A DNA stretch of 64,000 nt from Parus major (GCF_001522545.3 NC_031770.1:14373115-14437114), one strand, 5' to 3'; shown: positions 22,831 to 36,327, counted from the first letter of the stretch. Made by a program: numbers and translations. Notes: generated by a model not told the origin, from the letters alone.

Positions 22831-23655
22831 GTAAGCCGGGCTCGGGGCCCGCCCTGCGCGGGGACCGGCAGGAAAAGCCCAGGCTGCTTCACCCTTGGCT
22901 CCCGCTCAGGCCGCGCTTTGTTTGGCTCGGGCTCTGCCCCGGCTCGGGGGGAGGCGGGGGCTCGGCCCCTTCCCCGGCCGGGGAGGGGGGAGTCGATCGC
23001 CCGCGTCCCCTCGGGACAGGACACCCCCTCGAGCCCCCGCCCCGTCCCCGGGGACCGCGAGCGGGCGAGCCGCCCTCGCCCCCCGGGAACACCGCTGCCT
23101 CCCCGCGGGGAGCGACGGGCCGGGCCCCCGAGGGGCGCGGGGGGAGAGCGCTCGGGGGGCTGCGGGGAGGGGGGAGGCGGTGGTGCCGGGCGACTTGCGG
23201 CGGCACCTTCCCCGAAATGGTGTCCGGGGGCGGCGGCCCCGGGTCTGGCCGAGGCTCCGCGGGGCCGGGCCCGCCGCGCCGCGCCTGCTGCGCAGTTCGG
23301 GCTCCGGCTCCAGCGCCGGCGGGGGGGCCGCGGCCCATCGGCCATTGATCCCCCCCAGCCACACCGCCCCCGCTCCCCCGGACCGGAGCGGGGGCTCGGG
23401 CCGCCCGAGCCTCAGCCTTGCCCGGCCGGGGCCTAGCGTGAAAATGTTGACAATTCGGAGCTAATGGGGGAAAGCACCATTGTGTGAGGGCATGAGGAAG
23501 CGGCGAGGTGGGATTCGCCCCTCATGGAGCCCTGAGCGGGGTGCGGGGGGGCTCGGGGGTGGCGGTCCCTCGGGCCTGTCGTTGTCGCCCCAGTGGTGGC
23601 TCTGGGGGTTCCACTGTGAGTGTGCTCCGAATGTGCAGGGCTGGTGGTGGCTGGG

Positions 23656-23656
<1 letters not shown>

Positions 23657-23696
<40 letters not shown>
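23657..23696 (+). repeat. T homopolymer (40)
   Basis: Uninterrupted run of 40 T in intron 1, just past the CpG island edge, followed by AAGG. It could be a slippage-expanded tract or the poly(A) of a minus-oriented retrocopy, but no retrocopy body was identified to its right. Confidence 0.95.
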
Positions 23697-23699
<3 letters not shown>

Positions 23700-23852
23700 G
23701 CGAAATGGGGGTGGGATTGGAGGAGACATTTTGCATGTCTTATCTGGTGGATTGGATTTTAATTTTTCATGCATTACCTGTCACAACTCCGGAGTGATAA
23801 AGGAGACTGATCCGTGGTGCAGTCTTAGGTGTACAAATGCCTTTTTAAAATT

Positions 23853-23871
23853 AAAAAAAAAAAAAAAAAAA
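23853..23871 (+). repeat. A homopolymer (19)
   Basis: Run of 19 A preceded by cctttttaaaatt, 156 bp from the T40 tract. The two tracts could pair as a long A:T stem in RNA or single-stranded DNA. Confidence 0.95.
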
Positions 23872-24257
23872 GAAAAGGCTTCATTGTCAGCTGAATGTCT
23901 TTTGTTTGAGTATCTAGGATAGCACATTGAGAACAAGGTATTTTAACTACGGAGATGCGTCGCGATAAATATTTTAGTGCATTTTATGCAATCAGAACAT
24001 TTTAAGTAAATGAAGTAAGGAAAATTTAATCTGAGGAAGTATTTTTAATTCTCCATTCCCCCCCTCCCCTCCCCTTCCTTCCCCCGCCCCCCCTCGCACA
24101 CATTGGTCAGAGCAAAGAATGTTACCCAGACCAGATTGCTGTGTATATAACCAGAGGATGTGATGTCTTATGCCCAATTATGGGTCTTGTGTAAACCTTC
24201 CAAAATCTTAAGTAATTATATGATTAAAATTACTTCTCTGGTATACTGACATTTAAA

Positions 24258-24311
24258 AGAAAAACAACAACACAAAAAATAAAGCAAAACAACAACAACA
24301 ACAACAAAAAG
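24258..24311 (+). repeat. (CAA)n / A-rich microsatellite
   Basis: Imperfect AAC/CAA array (aaaacaacaaca, then acaacaacaacaacaac) within an A-rich context in intron 1. Confidence 0.85.
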
Positions 24312-27300
24312 AACTTCTTCCTCTGAAAGACGTGCACCAAGGGTTTTCATCATCGATATTCCATATGCAGAATATGGGGATTTTTTTCAACCGTATGGCT
24401 TACTCTGCCTTTTAAACAGATGAAATACAACTTACAAAAGGCATCCAGAATGATGTGCTTATGGATTAAATGCAGTGATTATTCAGTTTTACTGAATTCA
24501 GTTTTACAATTACACTCTTCATATGTTACTAATTTGCTAAAGATGTAGGCAGAAACTTTATTAAAATCTGAGGCTGCAGTGTGTTTGTATTACTCTGACA
24601 TTTCTGGAATTCTAGAGTCACCTAATTTTTTTTTAATTTTTTTTTTTACATTGTTCTGTGCTGTTGACCACTCAAATTATAACGAAATCAAATTCCATGG
24701 TTTGTGGAAATTATTGTTCTATGTGGATCACTTCTAGCTTTTTCCTTACATTTTTGAAGGTCAGTTGTGCTAGGTCTCACTTGGCCAAAAATGTATCAAC
24801 AGCATTAAGGTTTTTTTGTCATTAGTGTTCCATCTACATTTGGGGTGTCTCTAGTGCAGTTTCTGTTCTATCTCAGGATTTGCAAGGTCTGATCCACTGT
24901 ATCTGGAAGATGATTTCAGTATTACCTGTGACTTTGATCGCTTTGTGCAGGGCTATTGCAGTAAAGGCTGATGAATAATGCTACTAAATTAAAAGCCAAT
25001 ATACTGGGGTTAGACTGTACCATGCAAATAAGTGTTGACTTTTTTCACCTTTATTCCCAAGCAATGTAGGTCATCCTAAAAAGGCTGTACAAAGGAATCA
25101 GTATAAATTATTAGGAAAGGGTTTCTACTGAACTCAAATTTTCATTAAAAAATCCCTCTTACTGGATACTGTGATTGCAGCTGTGACCGAACAGAAATTA
25201 TTTTTTGTTATTGTTAATTTCTTTCCTCCTTCATATTACAGCTGTGTACTTATAAGCACAGATATCATGGGACAGAGTTGATAATACAGCTCACAGTTAA
25301 TCTCTGGAACTTCTTGTTTCATATCATTAGATTGCTTAGTAAAACATGTACTAGGTCTTGAGCTTTATTTATTATTTAATGCTGCGTAAGTAGACAGTGT
25401 TTTACAACTGAGTAACAGCTGTTACAGGTTCACTACTGGGTAAAAATCAAGTTATGATGCCTGTTGTTAATAAATAGATCACTGGGAAAAAATGCTTTTA
25501 TAAAAATCCTTTTTCAAAGGTTCCTTATAAGAATTTAAGAATCACACAAAGCTGTGCTTTATACTGAAGTGATTCTCATTTTATGTTTGTAGTAGGAACA
25601 AATCTAATGAGTAGACAACCGTGCTGTCTATATTACACATTGATGAACAATACCTGTGTATCTGTATTCTGATTAGTGGGGAAAGGAGATCATAAATGAT
25701 TGCAGATAAAAATGTTTTCTCCCCCAGACTCACTATGTTGTACAGCCAAGATAAGATGTCATCAGGATACACTTCCCAAGATATTTTGCCTTATGCTCTG
25801 CTGTTCACACCTCTCTCCATCTAAATTAGCCACTCTGGCTACACTATTTTACTTCTATTTTACCTACTCCCTCCTGGTCGCTCCCCAGTCCCCAGTGGGG
25901 TTACCAGTGGTTTATTCCGCATGAAGGATATAGAATAGCTATGTCCTTTCATTTTCTTTAGGACAAAGATCTACCCAAAAGGAAATCTGGACTCGGTTAT
26001 GTTTATGATTAAATATTCCCATGTTTGCTTATAGTGCTGTTTTTTCCTTCCTTGAGTGTATAGGTTTGGTTAGTTTTAGGAACAAGACAAGGTTAGACAG
26101 TTAGTTAAAAGACCAAAAGATCTTGTCTAGAATGCAGCTGAAACTGTCAACCTCAAAGCTATCATATAAATATTTTTTTGTTGTTGTTTCTGTTCTTCTC
26201 AAAATAATAACTCCATTAGTGAATATGTGCCTCTGTAAAACCAGCACATCACTGGATGTAGTACTAATGAGGTTCTGAGCTGCATGTCCAGAATTAAGTG
26301 CTCTTAGGGTCGGCTCCTGTGTGCTGATAAGTACCCAGCTGCATCTGCCACAGTGCTGCGTGCTGCTGTTACGTGGTGGCGGTGTCCATGTGACAAGGCA
26401 GGGAGCTGGCTCCGGAGCTGCCTGCGCCAAACACTAACTGCCTTTTTTTTTTCCCAGGTTGATTTTTGGCACGAGTGCTGCTACAAGGGAAGGCATAACT
26501 CTGAACGCCTGTGGGTGTGGTGGAACTGTGGCAGCTCCAATTGAGATTGGGTTAAGCTGGGTCAATACTTTTGGAGCTGAGGCAAATTTAACACATGCAA
26601 TATGTAAACCTACCTTGCAAGTTTGCTTCCCCTCCTTGCCCCAATCTATTTTCCAGTGAAAACAACATATGTACACCCATACAGTGTGTGTCACCCTGCA
26701 ACTTCTGAACTTGTTAGCTCGTTTCAGCCAAAGTTGACAAAGGGGTGTGAACTTAAGTTTTGTGGAAACTATTGGCTGGGCAGAGGATGAAGACAATGAG
26801 GGAAAGACATTTATAACTCACCCTCTCTACCCATGCCAAGAAGCAGCAACCAGCTGGCCTGTCAGCACACAAGGTAATTGAATTAGTCATTTGTCTGTAT
26901 AGGGGACACAAGCTTGACGTACTGGGAAAAAGAGTAGGTTAGGCTTTGTAAGACAAACGTGTAGAAACTAAGCTCCAGTAGAGTCCTTGCTCACAACGTT
27001 TGAATTTTGTAATGTAGAGATAAGTATCTTAGGAATGGTAAGGAGTTTTTATTTGGCTCTGTTTCAAGTGTATGTGTGTAAGCACATGCATGATTATATA
27101 TGATTTTTTTTTTAGTATATTCACCAAAAGGCTTATTTGGTAGGTGCAGGGCAGTAACAGTAACTGAATTGAATTATTCTGAAGCAAATGCACAGACTTG
27201 CATCAAAGCATCTAAATGGGTTTTAGTTTTTTGTAGGGTCATCCCTTAGGGCAAGAAGTCAAGTCAGGCATCAGCTGCTCCACATGGAAAGAAATCTAGT

Positions 27301-30300
27301 TAAGGCTTTTCTCTATTTCTTGAAAGTGAGTCATAGGCTGGGAAAAGATATATTCACATATGGAAATACAATTCTTGGTTTTGCAATGGTTTACAAAGTC
27401 TACCTTACAGATAAAAGTTTAGAATCTATAAACTTGGCTCTTCACGTACAACTTCTGTTTCCCAAAGCCTTATTCTGCATTAGGAGTACAAAGGAGTATC
27501 GGTGTACCTTTGTTGTCCATTTAGGACAAGTGTGTAAACCTATACTAAAGCTTTCTATTTCATTTGGAGAGATCAAAATCAAGTGTATTTGTTCTTGGCA
27601 TACACAATAGTGTTCATTGCCTATAGTTTTGCTATATTTTAGTCAATCATAAGACTATTAACATCAGTTATAGTTTCCCAGAAATGCCAAATCTTTTTTT
27701 ACTTTCTGTGTTACAAAAACTAGGAGCCCAGAAGTTTAAGAGATAATGAAGCTTCCTCCATGAGTCTGTTTTATATCTTTGTGCTTTGGGGGAAGGTTAT
27801 GTTCTGTGCCCCCCTCCTTCGTCTGGTGTTTCCTGGGACAATCACAGAGTAGACCAAAGCTATGCAATGCATGTCAAGCTTTTTCTGCAGGTGTGCAGGC
27901 ATGAAGCATCTCATTTGTTGAGCATAAATTAACATTCTGTGCACTGGATATGAGGCTTTGATGTATATGCATAGAATTGGGGCACTAGGAAGGCTCTGTC
28001 AGCCCAGCAGCTGCCTGGGAAGGTCAGGCTGGCAGCCTGCTTTCCATGGGCAGCTCCCTCAGCAGTGTGGTGAGCCTGGTGTGCTCGCGAGTGCTGAATG
28101 TGCAGTGCCTGTGCAGAGCCGCTGCTGTGCCATGTGTTTGTTCAGCGCACTGAGCACACTCATACACAACGGTGGCAGCCCCTGGGATACCACTGCAGCC
28201 AGGACAACTCCTTTGGCCCACACTCTCCTCTGGGTCCCTGGGGTAACTGGAAGGAGGATGCACCAGGTGCATTGTTAACATGCATCACCTGTGGCAACAC
28301 TTAAATTTCCTCTTGCAAGCTGTGCCTGTAAAACTGTTTGATCTGTTAGGAGGAGGAGGTAGTGTGCTTTTGTAAGGTTTCTAACTTTGTATTGATTAGT
28401 GATTAAATATATTTAGTCTTACACATTACAACAGACACAATAGGAAAATTAAACTAGAGCTGTGCAATGTATAGGTAATAAAAGCAGAGGTGAACTGTCT
28501 GAACTAACAGGAATTGAGAAAATGGAAGGTCTGTTCAGTTGAATTTGTCATTACCTAATACTTTGATGTCTTCGGATTATTAGTATTTCTTTTTGTTTCT
28601 TACTTGTGTGATGTTTCTGCATTCAGCATTTGGATTGGAAGGGGAGCAAAATGTGGTGATTCTTGTTCATGATACTAAGCTGTATTATCTGAATATTATC
28701 TAGGCTTTTAGCCTGAGTCCTTTAGTTCTTGTGAAATGGGGGCCAAGGAGGGAGGAGAGAAAGAAAGCAAATTAAAACATACAGTGAAAGTACAGAACAT
28801 CAAAGTTCTGCTTTTGTAGTATATTATTGCTTTTAAATTTTTGTAGAAGAAAAGAGTTCTAGATGTAGGTCCCTCAAGTAAAGAAAATGCTTTAGAGGCA
28901 TCTTCTATTATGTGCATTGTACTTCCTGTTAGAAAGTTTAATGAACTTTTCTTGAGGTGATTAAAATCTATGAATCCTTCTTAAAAGATAGCTTGAATAG
29001 TAGTTATTGTAGTTCCTCTCAATAACAGTTTTCCTGATTATACTGCTGCCTGTTCTTAAAATTACTATTCATTTGTGGATAGAAGCTGGGATAAACAAGC
29101 AAGGAACACTTATAAAAAAATGGAGTTTTTTCAGTAGGCTTTTGGGAGCTATTTTTTGTGCTCTCCTTTGGGATACTTCCTTTAGTTGCGTTTTTCCAAG
29201 AGAGCTAAGTAATTGTAGAGCCTGTTTGTTAGATAAAAGGGTTGTCCTGGTTCTCCTGCTTCTAACTCCATGTTCAGCCTTTGCCTTGCTTTGACATCCT
29301 TAGCTCCCTGAACCGTATCACCACAGAAACCAAGCCTCCAAAACACTCAGAGTAGTTACCTGCTGGTTTAGCTGTTGGAGCTATCTAACTGCAGGGTTGG
29401 GTGAGCGCTTAAGAGAATTGGTGATCAGTGGGATGGCCCTTGCCCTCACAGGTCAGCCTTAGATCAGCTTGGCTGTCATGTGGGATTGGAGCCTTCCCCA
29501 CGGCCTGGTGCTAGTCCTGTGTATTTGAGAGGAGCTGTTGCAAGGCTGCTGGGGCTCTGTGCTCTGCTCCGTGCTGTGGGACATACAATGAAACCTACTG
29601 TTCGTTGTAACAGAAACCTGCAGTTTCCATTCCGTTGCCAGGTTTGTCAGGTCCCTCTGATGTCTTATATGTGAGAGTTCAGGCACTGCTTTGTTCTGGG
29701 AGCTCAAACTGCTGCATAGTTGAGCTCTGCCTGGAAACCTTGTCACTTAGGCTCCTAGGCTTGTTTCTGTTGAGCAGCTGTACCTTGATTCTATGTAGGT
29801 TATTCCACAGAGGTATAGATATGCTTCCCATACATACCGGATATCACTGGTATTCCAGTATCAAAATAACAGTAGTGTTTGTATCTTCTTGCGCAACCAA
29901 TTCTGTGTTCCAAAAAACTGATTCAGCTGTACCATGTGAGTGCCAGTCTAGTGCTGGTAGAGTATATAAAGCTTTTCCTTACTTTTTCTGTGATGATTGA
30001 CTGCATTGAGATTGGTAGGTACAGACAGCATAGAGAAAAGAGCACTCCTGGGAATGAGATTGGGAAACAAAAGCTTGGGTTTTGTCCTAGTTTAAATTGC
30101 CACTGCATGGCAACAAGGCCAGATCAACAACTGTACTTGGAATTCCTATACTTATTTTGAATAACCACTGTCCACACCAGCAGAAGAGCTGAATTTGCAG
30201 TCTCATGGTCATCATGCTGTGTGCATGCTTTTATACTGAAGGGCTGGTTGGTATGAATAGGTCATCTTACAGTAACTATTTCCTTTTGGTAATCCCAGTT

Positions 30301-32230
30301 TGTAGTATTTTGAAACAGCCTGTTTACCTTAAGGGCTGTCATTTGTGGGTTCTATTCTGTTGCTTGTTTTCAGCTTACACATCCAGAAGCAAAGGTTCCA
30401 GGGTTTAGTGTCTTGGTTTCTGAATACAAGTGAGTTGTACCTCTACAGCATGTCTAGATTTCAAGCTATCTTTGTATTTGGAAAGGTTATCATAGGATGA
30501 CAGGTTACCATATGTCAGCTGATCTGTGGTGTCTGATTCACAGTAATTGTTCATGTGTATGCTCTTAGCCTGTGGCAAATGGAAGGTAATTTGAGTTAGC
30601 TTGACCCTCTTTCATTATGCTCTTGCAAGGCACTCCCTTCTCCATGTGGATTGTTAGACCTGCTGAAGAGCCTTGGCTAAAATAATGCAGTTTCTGGCTC
30701 TCAGTGAGTCTGGCTGTATCTGTGCAACAGCAGGATGAGGACTTCACCAATTTCCTGTATTGCTGTGGTTTTGAGACATACCTTGCTGAAGAAATAAATC
30801 CTACAGAGATATTATCCTGAAAACCAGTCAGATATTACAATAGTCAGGTGTGCTTTCCATTAGCAGAAGATACAAAGCCTTATTAGTGCATTTAAAAACA
30901 CATGAAACAAGTTGTTTATTTCACTGTATCTTGGTATACTTCTTTGTTGTTTTTGAAGAAGTACGTTTTACCTTGGTTTCTTTCAAACAATGCTTGGTAA
31001 TTGAAATAATTCTAACACTTCAGTAACAATTTTCAATGTTCTCATTCAAAGCCTTCTGAAATCCTTGCTAAAAGAAAGATTCCTGTTTACTACAGATGGG
31101 ACTTGAATTTGATCTGAAATGACATGAAAGGTAAAACAATTGATTTTCTTTTTAGTGCTTAGTTCTTATTTGAAATTTAATTTTGCAGCAGAAAATCCAG
31201 TCCAGTCTGGTTCATCAGTAATTGTTAAAAATCTAAAATGCTACTTAAATGCTTATGGGAAGATATTTTTCAGTAGTGTGATACAGCCACCCGATCTTGC
31301 TGCCTTACTGAATTCTTAGGGCTCTCAAAGAGAAACTCAGAGCTGTCAATTGAATCTATTCCATTTCCTCTTCTTACACAGATTAATCTCCTTACTTAAT
31401 TACTGCATTACTGATCCTGTGTGTATATAAAGTATCCTCCCCATTTTTTTTTGCTCTTATTTGGTCAATAAGTGTTTTTTCTAGGAGATAATTGGATAAA
31501 ATTTACAGTTCCCAACCTTCTTGTACTTGGAAAAGTGAGAGGAAATGTGTAAGTTTCTTCTTTAACTGGAATTTGAGACATAGGTCTTGGTGCAGACTTT
31601 GCTGTAGTCCTGTGAGAAATAAATAGTTGGAAAGTTCATCAACATACCTTTAAAAAGTTTAGCTTGTCAATGTACCTTTAGAAAGAGCATTATGCTCCAG
31701 AAGTTTTATGGGAAAACTTCAGATTTTAATAATCGTTTCTAAGAGCTGAGGATATAATGGAATGCTTTTTTGGCTAAATAAGCCTTTCCTGATGATTGGG
31801 AAAGCAAGAGACCAGAAATGTGACCCAAATGCTGTTGGGTCATCAATGTAAATTGAGTGTAGTGGCTGCTCAAATTAATGTTTACTATTTCCTTCAATTG
31901 TCGCCGTCTTGGCGGAAGGACTACAGGTCTTAGATGGTTGTTACATTAATCGTTGTCAAGATGTGGTGCCTCACCTTTCTCTGAAGGCGGTAAGATCTGT
32001 GGCCATTTTCTTGGATATTCATCCACAGTCTTTGAAGAACAGTTATTCAAATTATACCAGAATTCACTCTGGACCTGTGTTGGCTGCAGCTGTCCAAGTT
32101 GAGACTGTGGGTAGGGACAAGAGATAGCTGAGCTTCATCTGTTAGGACCTTGGAAGACCGAAGGTCCAGGGTGATTGCAGTGTGTGAAAGTGCGTAGTGG
32201 CTTTTCCGTTGTGACAGTACCACTTTCTGT

Positions 32231-32300
32231 GGAATCCCAGACTGTTTTGGGTTGGGAGACACCTTAAAAATCACCTAATTTCACCCCTCTTGTATTGAGA
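32231..32300 (-). mobile_element. Degraded CR1 LINE 3'-end fragment
   Basis: Reads ggaatcccagactgttttgg, then gttgggagacaccttaaaaatcacctaatttcacccct, which parallels the familiar avian CR1 3' end seen in antisense (GGTTTGGGTTGGAAGGGACC, TTAAAGATCATCTAGTTCCAACCCC). The element is therefore on the minus strand, truncated and diverged. The extent to the right beyond about 32300 is unclear. Recognition is from memory of the consensus. Confidence 0.6.
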
Positions 32301-33469
32301 TCCATTTGGAGGTTTCTCTGGTTCCACTTTGAAATCTCCGCACAGCTCTACAATAATTGAGCCTCTAAGGTATGTGCCTTGGATTGCTGTTGAGAGAACC
32401 TCCTTCAACACTAGAGCTGTTTGGCCAGCTAAGCATCAGTGGGAGGAGAGAGGATTAGTGCTTTGGGCTACTGTTGCTGTCAGGATGACTAGAAGAAGAA
32501 TGGGTGTGATTGTGATAATAGGTGATATCCGAGCAACTTCAAGCGGCCTTTGATAACAAGTTTAGAACCTTTCATATCTTGCCAAATTTCTCTTCATTGA
32601 TCTGCAGTGTGTGATCAATAGTCTGCTGATACACTTGACATTATCAGTGTGGTTGTTTATCACTGTCAAATTTTACCTAAATTTGAAAGGTGTAATTAAC
32701 TGAAAAAGGCATATTCCAGTAGGTTCAGTGGGTGTCTGTCTAATGAAGCTCTGTTCTGAAGATCAGTTCATCACAGTACTTGTCAATGTGATGTTGGCTC
32801 TCCCGTTTTGTCTAAATAATGCTTGAACATCTGAGCTTGTTAACTTTAAAAGTCTAAACAGGAAGTAATGTTTACTAACAGCCTCATCTCCTCCAAAATT
32901 GTTTTTTAAATGCTAGAAAAGGAGATGAAATGACTCTGATTTTCCAGTTACAGACAACCTAACTTTAATATGTAAGTTTAAAGGAAAATGTATTGGTCCT
33001 ACTAATGTTGAAATTTGTAAAAATGTGGGGAAAAGAGAGAGAAGAACAGAAAATTAATTTCAAACAAATTTTTATTTTAAAATTTCAATCTCAATAGTAT
33101 GTGGTGTTCCAGTTCAAGATCAGTTTTCATATTCTCTTCATTAATTTTTCATTCTGTTTTTCTGGATAACTTTTTTGAGAAAAAGTTTTCTATCTGCTGT
33201 GGGTTGCTCGTATGCTGATTAATACAATGGAAGTTAAAAGTAGGTAGTGTGTGGGAAAAAGCATGATTTTTAACTCCTCTCTTTCAAAGGCCTGCCAAAC
33301 AATACCCGTTATCCATTGCTACTGAGAATGGATTCATTGCCATGTTCTTGGGTAAATCCCAGCAGACTGCATGCATAGTTTTTCGGTAATTTCAGTTGAC
33401 TAAATGACCAGTATCACAAAGAGTGCTGAGAGTTGCCAGTATATTTTTGTGTGCATGTAAGATCTAGAA

Positions 33470-33491
33470 ATTTGACACAATTGTGTCAAAT
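33470..33491. repeat. Perfect 22 bp palindrome
   Basis: Arms ATTTGACACAA and TTGTGTCAAAT are exact reverse complements with no spacer. It lies in intron 1 with no associated element recognised. Confidence 0.9.
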
Positions 33492-36272
33492 CAAGAACAT
33501 TACCTGAATCACAGTGAGTTGGGCACAGTGATTTTTCAGACTAAACACACTTCAGTTGTTACCCCAATGTTTTCTCCCTATCTATCAGCAACTTTGGCCC
33601 TAAGCATTCTTCTGTGCTACCACTATTAGCAGATAGTCTGTGAAAGGCAGAAATTTTCAACTCTTCATGTCACTTGCATGGTAGAAATAATTACCACTTT
33701 CATAATGAGCAAGTTTTAAATAGTAATAACAGACCATTTCCTTTTCTTATTGTCTTTATGATGTTTTGATGAAGATGTAGTCACTAAAATTATGTATATG
33801 TACTACATATTAAACATTAACTAAGATTTATTGCTTGTAACGTGTGCAGGGTCCTGTTGGCAGAAAGACTGTTTTGCAGTAATATAAATGCTGTGTGTGC
33901 ATTATGGCAGGTGGGGAAACTGTTTGAGCCTGGTTAAGATTTCCCTAAGATTTCTGGGGCATATTTTATCTTTTCCCCAAATTCATTAGTATTACAAAAA
34001 TGGCCAAATACATTAGAGAAAATGAATTTTAATTTGTCTAGCTTTTGAAATCAGCATATGGTTTGAGAAAGCGTAAAGGGTTCATAAGAGCAAAGTTTAA
34101 GAATGTGGTGTCCTGCTTGTGTTTTTTGCTCAGTTGAAAAAAATCAACCTGCTTCTTTTTTATGAAAACATATAAGCAATATATTTCCTCCCAAGGCTTG
34201 GCTCTTCCTCCCTTCTAGCAGGTACTTTTCACTACATATACATGGAGACAATTGTAAAGTATCCCTTTCTGCAAACCTAGCTGGTAAGAATCTTCCCATC
34301 TAGATAAAATTTCTCTTAGAGACAATCACTATAGTAGGCTTAATGGCCTTAAGAGTTCAAATAAGAAATTTCTTTTTCTTTTAGGAGTAGATATATATAC
34401 ATGTATGCATATTTAATTTTTAAAGTGAGAGGAACAATTCAGTGGTTCTTTGTTTCCTCTTTTACTATTTCTAGTTACAGCACTGCAGTGGGTGGAGTAA
34501 GATTAATGAGCAGTTTCAAGTCCAGAAGGTTCCTGACTTACTGATCTTTTCACAGAAGTACTTACTCATATATGCTAAGAGTTTACTTGTTTAAGCATTC
34601 AGTGATGTAAAAAGAATACTAATCAGTGCGCTCAACTTTAATCCTTCCCTTCTGCCTGAAGGTCTTGTGTTGGAGTTGCAATAAACATGGGGAAATACCT
34701 GTTATTCTGCCACCACTGATTGCCTAGAGTAATTTCAGATACTGGTAAAGGATCCCCTTTGTTTGGATATTTGTATTGCAGAACTCTATGTCTTGCAGGC
34801 CTTCAGTCATGTCTGTAGCTGTCATCACACACCTGGGATGTGCTGATGTACCATTGTTCTGAAATCAGCACTGGGAAACGAAAGCGTGAAGAAATGGCAT
34901 AACTTGCCCAAAGTCACCAGGGAAGTCTGTAGGCACAGTTTCACTGATATTTTAAGTAGTGTGATTAAGTGTGATTGCAAATGGCCACCAAAAGGGGTTT
35001 TCTCAGTGGTTTGCTTCTTCCTTTGTTTTAATGACTGTGTACCTGTACAATCACTGGGTATTGTGTGTGGGAGCTGGTGGGAAAAGGTTTGCACCCTCCT
35101 TTCTGGCAGTATTATACACTTAAATTGTTTTATCTTTATCATGGAACCACATCTGTGGCAAAGCACAGAATTGAATGTGATGTCCTTGGGTTCCTGTGGT
35201 TGGTACTCTAGTTGTGAACCACATGGTGTCAGTTAGTACAATACCTGTTTTCTTTATGAACTTTTGTTAGTGCTCAGCTTGTCCCAGGCTAAAATCTGGA
35301 TGTGTGTACTGGAAGTTGTTGCTCCCAGTTGTCCTTTGTCCTGTGCTCCCAGATGATCCTTGTTCAAGACAAGGACCACTGAACAGCTCAGAATGGCTGT
35401 GGTGGTGCTTTAGTCTTTCAGGGCAGCATATGAAGGAAGGTAAAGGAGAGTTGCAGTTGGTTGGCTTAATTATGCTGGGCTGAAAACTGGAGCTGCTCTT
35501 GGAGTGCCACGTGAGCTGTATGGCCATCTGTCATTGGGGCAACAACTTCCATTCTAAAGGGCAGCTGGCAGGATTGAGGCTTGCTTTGCCTGGCAGACTT
35601 TTTTTTTTTTTTCTTTATTTGCCAGTGTGTGTCAGTCAAAGCCCTTATTTGTGGGTAAGGCAGAGAGCAGGGGTTGTTTTAACTGTTTGCGCAATTAACT
35701 TTAAAAAAATCCCAAGAGGAACAGTGGGCATTTCTGTGAGAATAAATAATGTTCTTTTAACTTGCATTCTGTGCCCTTACAGACTCTTTTTTGTGCTTTT
35801 GAGGTGCATCATCTTGACAGTTGTGAAGTCATAGGTGTGTCTGTGGGTGCACTGAACCATATGTATGGCATGATAAAATTACACGTTTGTACTAAAATGC
35901 ACTGTGACATTGTGAAAGCACAAATACCGAAGGAAGTGCATTGAGAGATGACCTAGAGCTCATGTGGAAGATTTAAACACTGAGATTTTGCTCTGGTTCT
36001 TTAGAAACTTTATCGTAGGATTCTGAGTAGGGATGTGGAAACTCCTAATGGTATTGATCATATTGGCACATTGCAGAAAGATGAAAAAACATTGGTAACA
36101 TTTTATCTGAGGAAGACTGTGAGTTTATAGAGGGTAATTGTTGGGAAAATAAATAGTTGGAGAAAACACTGCAGTTGTCAGTCAAACAGTATATGGCTTT
36201 AAATTTGAAATGCTTTGAATATTTTTATCAGAAGGGGAAGTACTGCTCCCTCTTTTTGTTTGGTGGTTGGTG

Positions 36273-36327
36273 CTCTTTTTTTTTCTTTTTTCTTTCTTTT
36301 TTTTTTTCTTTTTTTTTTTTTTCCCCC
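36273..36327 (+). repeat. Polypyrimidine tract (T-rich, about 55 nt)
   Basis: Continuous C/T run ending TTCCCCC, in intron 1. It may behave as a decoy pyrimidine tract, but no AG follows closely in a good acceptor context (ccccaag at 36330 is the nearest). Confidence 0.9.

Larger units (their letters stand above)
21930..23620. promoter_or_regulatory. CpG-island promoter of FBXO11, probably bidirectional
   Basis: About 1.7 kb of GC-rich sequence with dense CpG, sharply bounded by AT-rich DNA on both sides. It contains FBXO11 exon 1 and its presumed 5' UTR. No TATA box faces FBXO11. Minus-facing elements (TATA, two CCAAT boxes, ATGGCGGC) lie at 22187-22348, so the island probably fires both ways. 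The exact edges are estimated by eye. The many long ORFs inside it on both strands are a side effect of few stop codons in GC-rich DNA. Confidence 0.85.

Noticed and set aside
21848..23464. Many long ORFs (113-328 codons) on both strands in the CpG island
   Set aside because: GC-rich DNA has few stop codons. Only the frame from 22719 to the donor at 22830 continues into conserved FBXO11 exons; the rest are overlapping, Pro/Arg/Gly/Ala-rich and without family motifs.
23480..23922. ORFs encoding poly-Phe or poly-Lys
   Set aside because: They are translations of the T40 and A19 homopolymers.
26440..26874. Acceptor (tttttcccag, 26458) and later donor (cacaag|gtaatt, near 26873) as an intron 1 exon
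   Set aside because: Such pairs arise often in 34 kb of T-rich intron; there is no conserved peptide, and it is weaker than the 5768-6051 case.
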